A DNA stretch of 64,000 nucleotides. It comes from Tomocerus qinae (lineage: Eukaryota; Arthropoda; Collembola; Entomobryomorpha; Tomoceridae). How positions within the stretch are numbered: the first letter of the stretch is position 1; every line of letters begins with the position of its first letter. Below are positions 1-10,908 of the stretch, piece after piece. Both the position numbers and the translations under genes were made by a program. The DNA lies in assembly GCA_020055645.1 (NCBI GenBank), contig CM034546.1, forward strand, positions 125,199,875 through 125,263,874. The letters are read 5' to 3'. The notes under the pieces are model-generated. The model was not told where the DNA came from. It saw nothing but the letters and a program-made list of their open reading frames with translations, and did not search any database.

Positions 1-1104
1 CTCGGAATTTTAACCGATTTGGATTAAATTTCTTTTGTAAAATCAAAGAAATAAAAGGTTAGTTACCTTAATCGCTTTTTATTCGCTTTGTCGAATAAAA
101 AGCGAAGCAATTAGAACGACGCGAATAAGGGGTGAAGCGATTAACGAGCGAAGCGCTTATAAAGCTCTTCGCTTCGAAGCGAATAGACACCACTAATGCG
201 AATGTAAAGAATCAGGTTTTAATGCAGTGGGGCAGCATCTAGAGAGCTTAGAACTAATGAAGTACTAAGATTTATATAACAAGTTGCCTAAGGATTTCCA
301 CAAATGCTTGAAGACTTATTATTCTACAATCGTCAGTTCCGTTTTGAATCAAACTCCCCCTTTTCCCATGTCGGCTTGTTGGATCTATAAAATGTAATGT
401 AAAGACAATTTTAATGATAACTGATCTTACCAGGCACGGGCCCTGGTGCCCCCCCCCCTCGCTGCGGCCCTGCCATTGACATTATCGATATCTCCTTTAA
501 CATTATCGGAATCACCTTTTACCTATTGTCGGAATCACCATTGTCAATTGTCGAAATTTTATTGACGAAATCTCCGGATACCAAATTCAGGCATATTTTC
601 GGTTTGCAATGGTTTATTTGTGCTAGACTAGAGTGTAACCTGATTGGATTTTAAATAGATCCGGGGTTGATTGGTTGATTAGCTAACCTAGAAACTGTTT
701 ACGGTACGGAACAGTTTCACCAGTACTCCGACTTCGAGAAATTTCAGTTGACAGTAGTGTTGACACTCAAACCATCAAATTCAAACTGGAATTTAGGAAT
801 TGGTTCGGCCATCTGTATTCAGTCAGACTAAGAGAACACGAACAACGGAAATGACTTTTTTAATCAAGAAGAATTTAACTTTAATAGAAGATCAATGTTG
901 AATTTAACTCTATTATACTAGGCTCTTAGTACTCCTATTGAATTTCAAAAGATTTGCGCGTCCATATTTGGTTTAATTTCGAAACATTCTTATCCCAGAA
1001 GAGTGTAATTTATTATTATATGTGCTTCGCACTTGCACATTTAGGCTTTCCCTGCCAGAAATACATAAACAGGTTGGTAAATTTATTGCTTTACCTCAGT
1101 CAGA
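1..1104. other. Gene-free stretch with short hairpins and a repeat end
   Basis: No coding exon is supported here. At about 65-190 the sequence is dense in copies of GAAGCGAAT and its complement, including a hairpin at 71-113 whose 13-bp arms flank a short loop. At 430-475 lies one end of the G/C-run interspersed family whose complete copy sits near 36.1 kb; it ends in the same GCTGCGGCCCT terminus. The remainder looks like ordinary A+T-rich intergenic DNA. Confidence 0.5.
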
Positions 1105-1230
1105 TACTAAATACTGTAAACTGTAAGTAAGTAAATCATGATTTCTCAACTTGCCTCGCATTGGTAGAAGAGTGATGTGATATTGATATTGATAGTACTA
1201 AATACTGTAAACAAACGGGTAAAGGTTTAT

Positions 1231-1936
1231 GGGGCTGTAGAAAAAGTCATTTTGTCAGTAAAAAGAAGTCATTTTGTCATTAGTCCAAGGAGCGGTAAAT
1301 AAAGTCTTTGGGGCAGTTTCAAAAAAGTACAAAAGGCAGTAGAACGAGTAACAGCAGCAGCAATTTATGAAAACAAATTTATTTAGTCAAAATGAAATTA
1401 AATAATGAGATTAAAACAAATATATTAAATGGCAAATAATTTGCTTACAGATATGATTCTTACGATAAAAAGGACATGTACAACTTGAATTTATATAATT
1501 GTCAGCAACATGCCACATGGTAGTTTCCGATCCCAAAAAGTCCTCAAATTTTCTCCATTTCTCCCAAAGATTAGGATTCATGTACGCTGTAATCATCTCG
1601 TTTGTTACATCGTTAGTTAGTTTTCGTTTACATGGGCACTTTTTGTTGTCTTTGCAACAATAATAGATAACTTTTCCACCTTCATTGATATTTCGCTAAT
1701 GGACAGACCAGCTTTCCTTGATGTCCAGCGATGCTTCCTCTTCAGTTAATGATATCATGTTAATGTTTCATGTCTATTTAACGAAATAGAATTCATGTCA
1801 GCACTACCGCTGTTATTACTCTTTCTACTGCCTTTCGTACTTCTTTGTTACTGCCCCGAAGACTTTATTTTACCGCTCCTTGGACTAATGACAAAATGAC
1901 TTCTTTTTACTGACAAAATGACTTTTTCTACAGCCC
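1231..1936. mobile_element. Mutator-like (MULE) non-autonomous element with long TIRs
   Basis: The outer 130 bp at each end are near-perfect inverted repeats: GGGGCTGTAGAAAAAGTCAT at the left is mirrored exactly at 1917-1936, and similarity continues to about 1361 on the left and 1811 on the right. The 450-bp interior carries a reading frame ending in a SWIM-type zinc finger (CxC...CxxxxxxH spacing). Long TIRs together with a SWIM domain are typical of MULE transposases, which supports this superfamily. The core is far too short for a transposase, so the element is non-autonomous. I could not find a clear 8-11 bp target duplication. Confidence 0.72.
1411..1596 (-). pseudogene. SWIM zinc-finger remnant of a MULE transposase
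   Basis: The 61-codon frame ends with a Cys-x-Cys pair followed 8-12 residues later by Cys and His (CTCPF...HICKQIICH), the pattern of a SWIM zinc finger. The preceding residues (LWEKWRKFEDFL, then TMWHVADNYINSSC) resemble the segment leading into SWIM domains in Mutator-like transposases. No DDE catalytic domain is present in the 706-bp element. This is read as the last coding scrap of a decayed transposase. Only the finger pattern is direct evidence. Confidence 0.5.
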
Positions 1937-2285
1937 CATGTACACCATGCCTAAACAAACTGTATGTAATGTAATGTAAGTCATGATTTCTCAACCTGCC
2001 TCGCATTGGTACATTGGTTGGTAGTTGGTACTGCTATGCTAGTACTAATAGTACTAAATACTGTAAAGTGTAGACTGTAAGACTGTATCTACTATACTGT
2101 AAGCTGTATGATTTCTCAACTTGCCTCCCATTGGTATGGTAGAGGTAGTGATAGTACTAATTACTGTAAGGCTGTATGTATTGTATAAACATAAAGTACA
2201 AATATAATGTAAGTCATGATTTCTCAACTTGCCTCGCATTCGCATTGGTAGAGTGATTCTGGTGATAGTACTAAACACAGACTGT

Positions 2286-3039
2286 GGTAATATATATTAG
2301 ATAGTTGTAGCCATATCTTCGCACTCTGACATACGCTCAGATCTGTGTACCCCAGTCATAGATTTGGATAGATATGACATCTCCATTCATTTAATGTATT
2401 GCGTTTTTATGACCTGCGAAGGACAGTCTTAAGAGTGAATTGGGTAAAAAGCGGGACAATTAAAAAGCTCAATTGATTTTTTTGACAACATTGAGAATAT
2501 TGAAATTGTCATATTGTATTAGGCAAGCGGAATTTTTTGTATTTGCCTCAGTTTACCCAAATTCCAAAAGTGAACAAAGTTCAATCATGTGACCGTATGT
2601 CGTATCTAGGTCTACAGTGTACTAGTTATATAATCTAAGACCCCAGTAGCCCCCCTCCCCGCTGGCAGGGCAGGTGGGTTACCTACCCTTCCCGGCCGAA
2701 GGAGGGAATAAAATTTAATTTACACTCTAATTGTAAATTATCAAGTTTGTTATCGATCATTGCTCATAAGCTGTTTAGAAGCGGTTTTTCTAAACCCCTT
2801 ACACATGTTACTCCCTAAAATATGTTGCAACGAACAAAATACGAATACAACAGCAAACAGATAAGATGGCAAATGATGGAAAAACAAACTATCAGGGCCG
2901 CAGCCAAAAATAAATTCGGGGGGAGGGGGGGCAGACAAATTACACTATTTTCGCGCGAAAAATTTTTGGGTTTAAGGCAAAAATTCGATTGAATATATAA
3001 CACAATAAATGTGATATTGATACATGACTATGAATATAG
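2286..3039. other. Intergenic, with one G/C-run repeat copy
   Basis: No supported gene. From about 2894 there is a copy of the family starting CAGGGCCGCAGCC, followed by a G-run and a TTTTCGCGCGAAA core, as in the complete copy near 36.1 kb. At 3001-3045 a motif reading GATATTGATACATGACTATG precedes the next element and recurs near 6822. Confidence 0.5.
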
Positions 3040-3838
3040 AAAAATATAACAGGTAAAAACCTGGAAAAATATACGGTGAGAATGCCAGCAAAACTTAAAA
3101 ACAAGGCATTATTTAGAGATTGCGGTATGAGAAAATAATGAAATTTTGCAAAAGTATTCTCCTAAATATCTCCTCGTGCGTTTAAAGTTAAGTCATTTGA
3201 ATTATCTTTGAACATTTGTTTTGTGACATGAGTACATGAGCCAAAACCTCAAAATGTATTTGTTTTCCTGGCCCGTCAATGTAGTTAACCTATGTAGGGA
3301 TGGAAAATATTTCGTAAAAGAGGAATTTGTTGCCCTTATATCTTTGTACGCCTTTGTAAAATAGCATAATGGATTTAATGTCAACAACGAAGCTAAGGAG
3401 AGTTGACGATATGGCAATTTTTTGTGCCTATATTCTAGATAAAATAAATATTCTATTTGTTTTCTTTAAATCATTACATGATTGCACTCCTAATATGAGG
3501 GTGTATAAAAATTAAATGCAATGTCAAAATTTCATTCATAACTGTAACCTTAGTTTTCAACTTTAAATCTACCAAACGTTAGATTTATGTTAAGTTGAAA
3601 TTTGATATCTCATTTTGAAATTATTGTCAATTATAACAACAATTACAAAGTCTGTTCGATATCAGTGTTGAAGAATTGCAAGGGAATAGCTTTAAACGCA
3701 CGGGGAGATTATTTAGGAGAATACTTTTGCAAAATTTCATTATTTTCTCATACCGCAATCTCTAAATAATGCCTTGTTTTTAAGTTTTGCTGGCATTCTC
3801 ACCGTATATTTTTCCAGGTTTTTACCTGTTATATTTTT
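3040..3838. mobile_element. ~800-bp element with ~150-bp terminal inverted repeats
   Basis: The left arm (3040-3188) and the right arm (3690-3838) are inverted copies with only a few mismatches. Both contain the reverse-complementary pair ATATAACAGGTAAAAACCTGG / CCAGGTTTTTACCTGTTATAT and the segment GCATTATTTAGAGATTGCGG. The roughly 500-bp interior has no convincing coding capacity. A third, partial copy of the arm occurs alone near 49.05 kb, which shows the family is mobile. The superfamily is not assignable from this sequence. Confidence 0.75.
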
Positions 3839-6161
3839 TATTTTATTGTTTTTTTTTGATATATCTGGTTATAACTATCATATAACTACGAACTACAAAA
3901 GATTTAACTAGATTATGAATATTTCGGAATTAATTATGTAGGTATCAATACCATGCATGACAATGTACAGTACTCTAGTAAAGTTGTCATTTCCGAAATA
4001 TTTATCACTGCCTAGGTTATAATGTAAATTTTACGTTTATGGAAAAATGATATATAATATGCTATTTGATCTTTATAAATTTGTTATTTCCGCAAAATTA
4101 TTAATAATATATTATATATGTAATAAAATATTATTTTTTATTGGGGACTGCCGCCCCCAAACCCCCGCTTTGAGTGAGATAAATAGTTGGTATCCTCGTA
4201 GTTAGTACAACAGAAGCCAGCAAAGCGTAAATGTTTGTAATAGTATATAGTAATGATGAGCATTATAGATATGCATGCCTATTACAATTAGACATTTTCG
4301 ATGCCTGGAATCGCACTCAATGATATATTTTCCATCCCTGGAATTGTTCTCAGTACTCCGTATTTGCATTGAGGTGTGAATGTAACTGGGATTATTGAGA
4401 ATGGGAATACTACGTATAGTAACAGGAATAATGCATCTTTAAATCCGACATGGCCGTCATCACTCAGTGCAGTGCACTCAGTACTCCGTATCTACGGAGA
4501 TTGAATTAGGAAATGGAATGTTCAATGTGTATTCCTAGTTTCCTAGTCCATACACTCTATCCAGTACCCAATTGACTATGACGCATTGTACCAAGTAGCC
4601 AAGGAGATAAATTAGATGACCAAACAATTTCAAAATTCATTCTTCCGGTTCCTACGGCTAAAGTTGACACGGAAAAGCTGATTTGATATTAAAGCACACC
4701 CCGCAAAGAAATGCTTTACGTTTTCGGTAACTTGCATTATTTCATAAAAGCTGCTAGTTTACGAGCAATTCCAGTTGACAAAATTTTACCTACGTCAGAA
4801 GTGCAGTATAAGTGGTGAAACCACACATTGCCCTTCGGGCAATGCGCTGACTGCTTTGCAGTTTCTCCCCGTATAAAAATGAAATATGGAATATAGTTGC
4901 TGACACAGGAGAAAATTCCTCACTACTCCATGCAGCGTGCTAGAAAGATAAAATAATAAGAGCGCCGAGCGTTTTGTATTTTATTTTCACAGAGCAACGA
5001 AAAGAGTCCCAAATACACAAAATCACAATTTGACTATCAAGTAATCTCAATGGTATTAAACGGAGCTAAGTTGCGATAAGATAAACAGTCAAAGCGACAT
5101 TTTGCCTGTAAACATGAGTAATGTCAGTATGACTCTTTTGATAAATGACGAGAGGCTGACTAAATAGGGCTCAATATGATATCCTCATGTAATTGTCAAT
5201 CATCCACCTAAACTCACCATCTAGACTAGAGGTCACATTCCCTGGGTTCCGGCAAAACTTGACAATATCATCAGCAGATTCGACTGAACGCCTTGAGTCA
5301 ATGTCATTGGAAGGAAAGGAACCCAGCCTCACTCAAATAGAGATAAAATAATTATACAAGTATGATTTCTGTGGTTGGGTGGCCCCTCCCCATCGAGTTA
5401 AATGAGTTGTGATACGGGTGGACTAAGGGAGTGTAATGTCATCTAAGTGGTAACAACTTTTATTGATAATATTTCTCACCAAAACTACATCGAATCAATC
5501 AACACACTTTCAACAGAAATGAACCAAATAAAATGGAAGACGTCCAAAAGAATTTTTGATGAGGGTTAGAAGATGAGATTTTTCAAAATGAGACATGATT
5601 GATTGATGGTGAATGTATTATATTACATAAAGTGGAATTACCTTATAGCTAGACTAAAGTATTGGATTGTGATATACTGAGGGAGAAAAATAGTGGAGCC
5701 AGCCAGAGTCGACATCTGGAACGACGATAATAGTGGCAGAAATAAGTTGGAGAAGTTGAATCTCACTTGTAAATCAAAGTGATAAGACTACTTCTCCACT
5801 TAGTCCGTGGTCCACTGTCAAGAAGTAAGCAAACCGAGACGAGGAACAAACGACGAGGTTTGCACAGTGGCCAGCATCAGCGAGCTGGAAGATTTAGATC
5901 TGGCACTATCACCAAAGCCATGCCGAGATCTTTACTTCCAACTCATTGTGATGGCCACGACGAGTGAGTCGAATCCCATGATGGATCAACACTGTCCGAG
6001 AGAAAGAGAATAGAGAGAGTGAAGAGAGAGAGTCCCAAAAAACTCACTCCCACCTTTGACTACTAATAATTAGAATCACACTGCAGAATAAGAGAGGATC
6101 ACTTGGTGGGTGAGACAGACAAAGAGGTGCGAGCGAGGGCGGCTGGATTTTTGATATAGTT

Positions 6162-6215
6162 CACGAGTAAAAGTGTCTGAACTATGACGTCATAGTTCAG
6201 GCACTTTTACTCGTG
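6162..6215. repeat. 54-bp near-perfect palindrome centred on TGACGTCA
   Basis: The arm CACGAGTAAAAGTG plus CTGAACTATGACG is mirrored across the centre TGACGTCA with a single mismatch. The flank reading CAATACCAAAGTTTGTTG recurs in inverted orientation at 25470-25495, next to a second, expanded copy of the palindrome. It is therefore the tip of a dispersed inverted-repeat element rather than a lone CRE-like site. Confidence 0.7.
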
Positions 6216-6302
6216 CAATTCCCAAATGGGCAATACCAAAGTTTGTTGGGATTAACAGTACATGATATGATCTAAGGTTGCATTGATATGGGGTATTCAT
6301 CT

Positions 6303-6360
6303 AATTATTGGCATAGCCTGCCATCCCGCGCGCAGCGCGCAGGATGCAATGCCAATAATT
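6303..6360. repeat. Hairpin with GC-rich CGCGCGCAGCGCGC tip
   Basis: The arms AATTATTGGCAT and ATGCCAATAATT are exact reverse complements, and a second inner pair (CCTGC / GCAGG-like) surrounds a CGCGCGCAGCGCGC tip. No target duplication or wider repeat was recognised. It could be a miniature inverted-repeat element. Confidence 0.55.
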
Positions 6361-7581
6361 TTGATTATATGAGCACTTGGTCTGTGACTGCTAATCTGAG
6401 AAGTTAGAGCATTCGACGCATGCGCTCCCAAGTGTGAAATATAATGATACATTGATATAATATACATTACATACAAACGGAATTCAAAACACATGATTCA
6501 TTCCGCTAATTTATACTAGTAATAGATCTCAGTGGCTCCGCACACCAACCAGGTTGCCAAAAAGTTTTGATGCCTGACAAACAATTATTATAGATAATGT
6601 CAATGAGGATGTGTCACTTCACGTTTATACTAATAGTCTTGATGCTCAAACTTACTATCTTTCATGCAATGCAATGCTAAAGTTAGGTTAACTGTTAATG
6701 CAACTATTTATTTGCTAATTTCATACGTAAATATAACCATTTTATCGTTATTTCGCCTTCAATATTGTCGATGTATGTAAATAGATAAGAATTATTGAAT
6801 AATATATGACACAATAAAGATGATATTGATACATGACTATGAATATAGAAAAATGAAATATCGAATTTGCTGACACAGGAGAAAAGTAGATTGTGTATAC
6901 AGATAGATTAAAAGCTACAGGTGCCATCACCCCTTTCAATCAATATATTCTTTATTTTTCTCATCAAATGTGGTCGATAGACAAAAGCATAGTTGAATGT
7001 TAGATTAGATATCATACAATACAATTAACAATTGTTGATAGCATATCGCAAACATGCTTGCCTTGGCTGACTTTATTTGATGAATAGTATTACAACCGTA
7101 AATCACTCCAAGTTTGCATAAAAATAAATTTTATTCATTCACTGATTTACGTATATGGTAAGAAATGCGAAAAGTATTAAGTTAGTGCATAACATGTGGT
7201 CAACGATAAAATGTTTACATCATTTTGATAAGGTCACATTTACTGCTAATCAAAATGTCACTTCCTGAAGTGACTTTGACAATTAATAGCAGTATATGCA
7301 ATCAATTCTAGTTTTGGAAGTTTCATTCAATTCAATCATAATTTATTTATAAATCCATAAGCAGTTAAAAAGCAAAACAATCTAGTATATAATAAATTTA
7401 AAAAAATATTTTTAATTTTTACCTACCGAAATGTATTTGAATTAGCATAAGCAACATAATGTATTAATTTTGAATATTCAATTCATAAGCAAAAAAAGAT
7501 TCGACGTGATAATCTTCAACGTACATTAATACATTGCTACAATTGTAAAAGTAAAATCAAATCAAAAAGTGGTCCACAAAA

Positions 7582-10500
7582 ATGGAAACCCTACAGAAGA
7601 TAGCTAAATATCCCAAGGCAGAATTTGTCATGGGAGATGTCCTCGGCCAAGGATCTTTTGCTGTAGTCCAAAAAGGTAAAAAAAGCATCTAAGAAAAGTA
7701 ATTCTTTCATTGCATCCTAGTCAATTCTTCAATTTATTTTATGTATATTTTTTACAGCGAAGCTTAAAGGTGTTTTCGTGGCTCTTAAAATTCTTCAAAT
7801 GGAAATTAAGCAAGACGCAGAGGGTGAACTTAACATAATGGCCCAGTTGAACCACCGAAATGTTCTAAAATTGAAAGGCATAATTGCAGACAGTAAGTTA
7901 AAACTGTAATATTACTAAAATTATTTACATGATGAAGAAATTGTTTCTGGTCAAAAATAGTCAATAAAAATCTGGTCATCTTATATTTACAATCTGTAAA
8001 ATATTTTTAGATTTCCAAAGAAAACCAATATTGGTATTTGAATTCATGGAAAATGGAAGTCTGGAGAGTTTTGTACGCAATAAGCAATTAAGCAACGTGA
8101 GTAAATATCAAATATACAAGGAACAGTAGGGACCAATTTCATTGGATAGAATTGCGAATTGCACACTATTTACAGAGAACAATAAATTACCTTTTTTGCA
8201 TTTTTTATAAAAAATGTAGAGTAAGTTTGTAAAAACCGAAATCATTTTTTGCCTTTTTACCTTTTTTGATGTATTAGGTGATAAATCAGGTGATATAAGG
8301 TAAAAAGGACTGCTTTTTAAACATAAAAGTAGCCTTTTTTACTTTTTTGTAAAAAAGGAGTCCTTTTTAGTTCCCTGACTATTTACAATCAATAGAGTCA
8401 AAAGCAAATGTGTAAATATCTGTGTATATTACCATAATCATGATTGTCTCAGTTTGCGTTGGTTAAAAAATTAATATTTTTGTACCTTTCTTTTCTAAAC
8501 TAACAGAATGTGCTTACCAATCTTGCATATGATGTTGCTTGCGGGATGAATTATTTACACGAAAAACATCATATTATACACCGAGATCTGTCAGGAAGAA
8601 ATGTCCTTGTCGATGTCAATCAAAGGGCAAAAGTGGCCGATTTTGGATTGAGCAGATTTCTGGATATCGACGAACACTGCTACTATAAAGTAAATATAGC
8701 TATACAGCTTTAGCATAATATAATTTCCAAATTATAAATCTGGATCTGAATGACAATGTTTACAGATCTATCAAGACAAGCCATTGCCCGTGCGATGGGT
8801 CCCAAAGGAAAGTATTCCCTCAGAGGGCAGTATCGGGAAATTTACGTTTGCCAGTGATGTTTGGTCATTTGGAGTAACAATGTGGGAAATTTGGACGAGA
8901 GGTGCTATTCCTTATAGACGAGTTCCTCATGCTACAACTGAAGTAATATAAAAATATGCTTTTATCGGTCAATTTATAATAGTGTAACCATGATGTCCAA
9001 TATTTTAACTGTCTTGTGTATTATAATATACTTTTTTGGTTAACTATTTAACTCGTCAAGATTCTGAAGGGGAAACGAAAATTAATTTTGTTTTCACCTT
9101 AATTGATACAAACTGTTATTTAGGTAATTATAAAAGTAATACTAGAAGGAAAAAACCCAAATACATATGAAGAGCCGCTGTGTCCATCAAAAATTTTGAG
9201 GATCATGAACTCCATTTTTAAAGTCGATCCACAAGAACGACCAAAATTTAGTCAATTAAAAGCTCAACTAGAAGCAATTAGAGAAGAAATGAATAATACA
9301 AAACCGGAACAGCCACGGATACCAGAAAATGTATCTGTACAAGTTAGAAAATCCGAAGCTCAACGTCAATTACCCCAACTAAACGTCAATCACAATGAAA
9401 ATGGCAATCGTCGTCACAGTCAACTGTCCAAAGATGTATTTTATATAAGCGATATTCAGCGAAAACGAATTTTGATCAAAAGATTGAAAGGTATCTTGGG
9501 CATCTAAATATTTAGTAGAATTTTCAACTTGTAATCATTAATTTGTTTTGATTGACTCGTATTTCACAGAAAAGGGAAAAATCAAAACAAAAAGGGTACA
9601 AAATGTTATGGAAGCAGTTGACAGAAAAGATTTTGTAACTGGAAATGCTTATGCTGACCTTCCTCAGAAGATAGGATATAATGCTGTCATTAGTGCACCC
9701 CAAATGGTAAGGAGTACTTATAATTAGGCCCTAAGCGTGCAATTCATATTTTTATATTGAGCTAAAATGAATTTTACCATTTAAAATACATTTACAAATT
9801 ATTGTACCAATATTTATACTTTATTAAATAATAAATGATTCTGATGTTATTTTTTAGCATGCAACTATTCTTGAATTGATCGCAGAACGACTGAAAGAAG
9901 GACACAGGGCATTAGACATTGGCTCCGGTTCAGGCTACCTTACAACCTGTATGGCCTTAATGGTATATTTAATTTAGCAATTTTTTTGAATATGGCGAAT
10001 AATATGGAGTTGTCAGATAATAGACTGGAATCATTATTTTTACAGGTAGGCCAAACAGGTAAAGTCATAGGAATGGACCATATCTCTGAACTAGTGGATC
10101 GGTCTGTGGAAAATATTAATAAATCCTATCCAGACTTGATACAAAAAGGAATCCTAAAAATTGTAGGTAAGCAGTGACCTTTTTTGTTTCTTGTAGCTAA
10201 AATCTTAATCACTGTATAATACTATTGATGTTTCTAGCAGATTGGTATTTAGGGAGAAAATATTTAGGGTGTTACACCCCATAAAATATTTGAAAAGGTA
10301 CGTGCTGATTTTAGATTGAATAATGATATATAACTTTTGTTCTGTGTTGCAATTTTAATTAGTTGGAGATGGAAGACGTGATTTCGAAGATGATGATGGT
10401 CCTTATGATGTTATTCATATCGGTGCTGCGACACATGGAATAAAAGTTGCAGTAAGTAGAGCACAAGGTGACGATGATGAAATTTAACCAATTGATACAA

Positions 10501-10806
10501 ATGACTAATTTTTGGTTTAGCTAGCAGATAAACTACGAGACGGAGGAAGACTTATTGTCCCGATGGGTCCGCCTGGTTTGCTGCAAGAACTTTTAGTGGT
10601 ATAATTTATAAAACGGAATTTTCAGTAATTTTAGCATTTTTAGACATTTTGACATGAGAAAAATTCTAACCAAACTAATTTTAACTTTTTAGTTGGATAA
10701 GGTCGGCAGCAGTTTTAGGCGGAAGAAAATAATGGACAGAGTTATGTTGGCACCTCTTACATCTGAGTCCGAACAACTAACTGGATGGAATAGAACTCCA
10801 GACTAA
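7582..10806 (+). CDS. Tyrosine-kinase domain fused to protein-L-isoaspartate O-methyltransferase
   Basis: Twelve exons (7582-7675, 7758-7892, 8011-8096, 8507-8689, 8766-8942, 9124-9490, 9570-9706, 9858-9962, 10046-10166, 10363-10451, 10521-10598, 10693-10806) join in frame to 561 residues. Residues ~15-290 form a complete kinase: GQGSFA loop (22-27), VALK Lys42, HRDLSGRN (Asp132), DFG (150), tandem Tyr164/165 in the activation loop, WVPKESI in place of Wx[11 protein letters not shown], and RP near the end. Residues ~336-561 form a PIMT: ISAPQM (388-393), SAM loop LDIGSGSG (412-419), [22 protein letters not shown]. Exon 6 carries the kinase C-lobe end, a polar linker and the first PIMT helix; its donor joins exon 7 exactly where PIMT continues. 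PIMT normally repairs isoaspartyl residues using SAM. There is no signal peptide or membrane segment, so the protein is probably cytosolic. If intron 6 is retained, translation stops at 9507 and gives a kinase-only product. Confidence 0.9.
8124..8377. mobile_element. MITE-like insertion in intron 3 of the kinase-PIMT gene
   Basis: The 410-bp intron contains a T-run-rich segment ending in TTTTTAGTTCCCTG, with a shorter, imperfect counterpart (CAGTAGGGACC) at the left. A matching end, CAGGGAACAAAAAAGGAACT, occurs alone near 49545, showing that this terminus is dispersed. The CAGGGAAC-type terminus suggests hAT, but no 8-bp target duplication was confirmed. Confidence 0.4.
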
Positions 10807-10902
10807 ATTATTGGCAGATTATGCCCAAACTACCAAGGAATTATACGAAAATAATTGCCCCGAGAATAACGTTGATAACCAATTTCAGTGTGCTGATTCC
10901 TA

Positions 10903-10908
10903 AATAAA
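10903..10908 (+). terminator. AATAAA polyadenylation signal of the kinase-PIMT gene
   Basis: A canonical AATAAA lies 97 nt past the stop codon. The 3' UTR before it also contains a 40-codon open stretch in the +1 frame relative to PIMT. The family normally ends where the annotated stop falls, so I treat that stretch as UTR. Confidence 0.6.

Larger units (their letters stand above)
1105..2285. repeat. Four diverged ~100-bp tandem units, split by a transposon
   Basis: A unit containing ATGATTTCTCAACTTGCCTC, then GCATTGGTA, then GATAGTACTAAATACTGTAA recurs near 1137-1210, 1982-2068, 2108-2168 and 2217-2275. The units differ by small indels in simple TGTA/GTAA-like spacers. The element at 1231-1936 sits between the first unit and the other three, so the array is older than the insertion. 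Confidence 0.7.
3839..7581. other. Long gene-free stretch upstream of the kinase-PIMT gene
   Basis: I find no supported exon in this 3.7 kb. It holds two strong palindromes (6162-6215 and 6303-6360), a fragment at 6805-6885 similar to 2995-3045 and to 4870-4915 (shared TTGCTGACACAGGAGAAAA), and a dyad around 7259-7276 (GTCACTTCCTGAAGTGAC) about 310 bp upstream of the kinase-PIMT start codon. Whether that dyad is regulatory cannot be told from sequence. Confidence 0.45.

Noticed and set aside
5779-6013. Two overlapping plus-strand frames near 5.8-6.0 kb
   Set aside because: No domain, no conservation signal visible, and both overlap purine-rich low-complexity sequence.
7582-9507. Kinase and PIMT as two separate neighbouring genes
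   Set aside because: Exon 6 carries the PIMT N-terminal helix, the splice to exon 7 keeps frame, and no start codon or promoter-like sequence precedes the PIMT exons.
10790-10902. Open 40-codon frame after the PIMT stop, ending just before AATAAA
   Set aside because: It is in the +1 frame, and the PIMT family normally ends at the annotated stop. A frameshifted extension cannot be excluded but nothing supports it.
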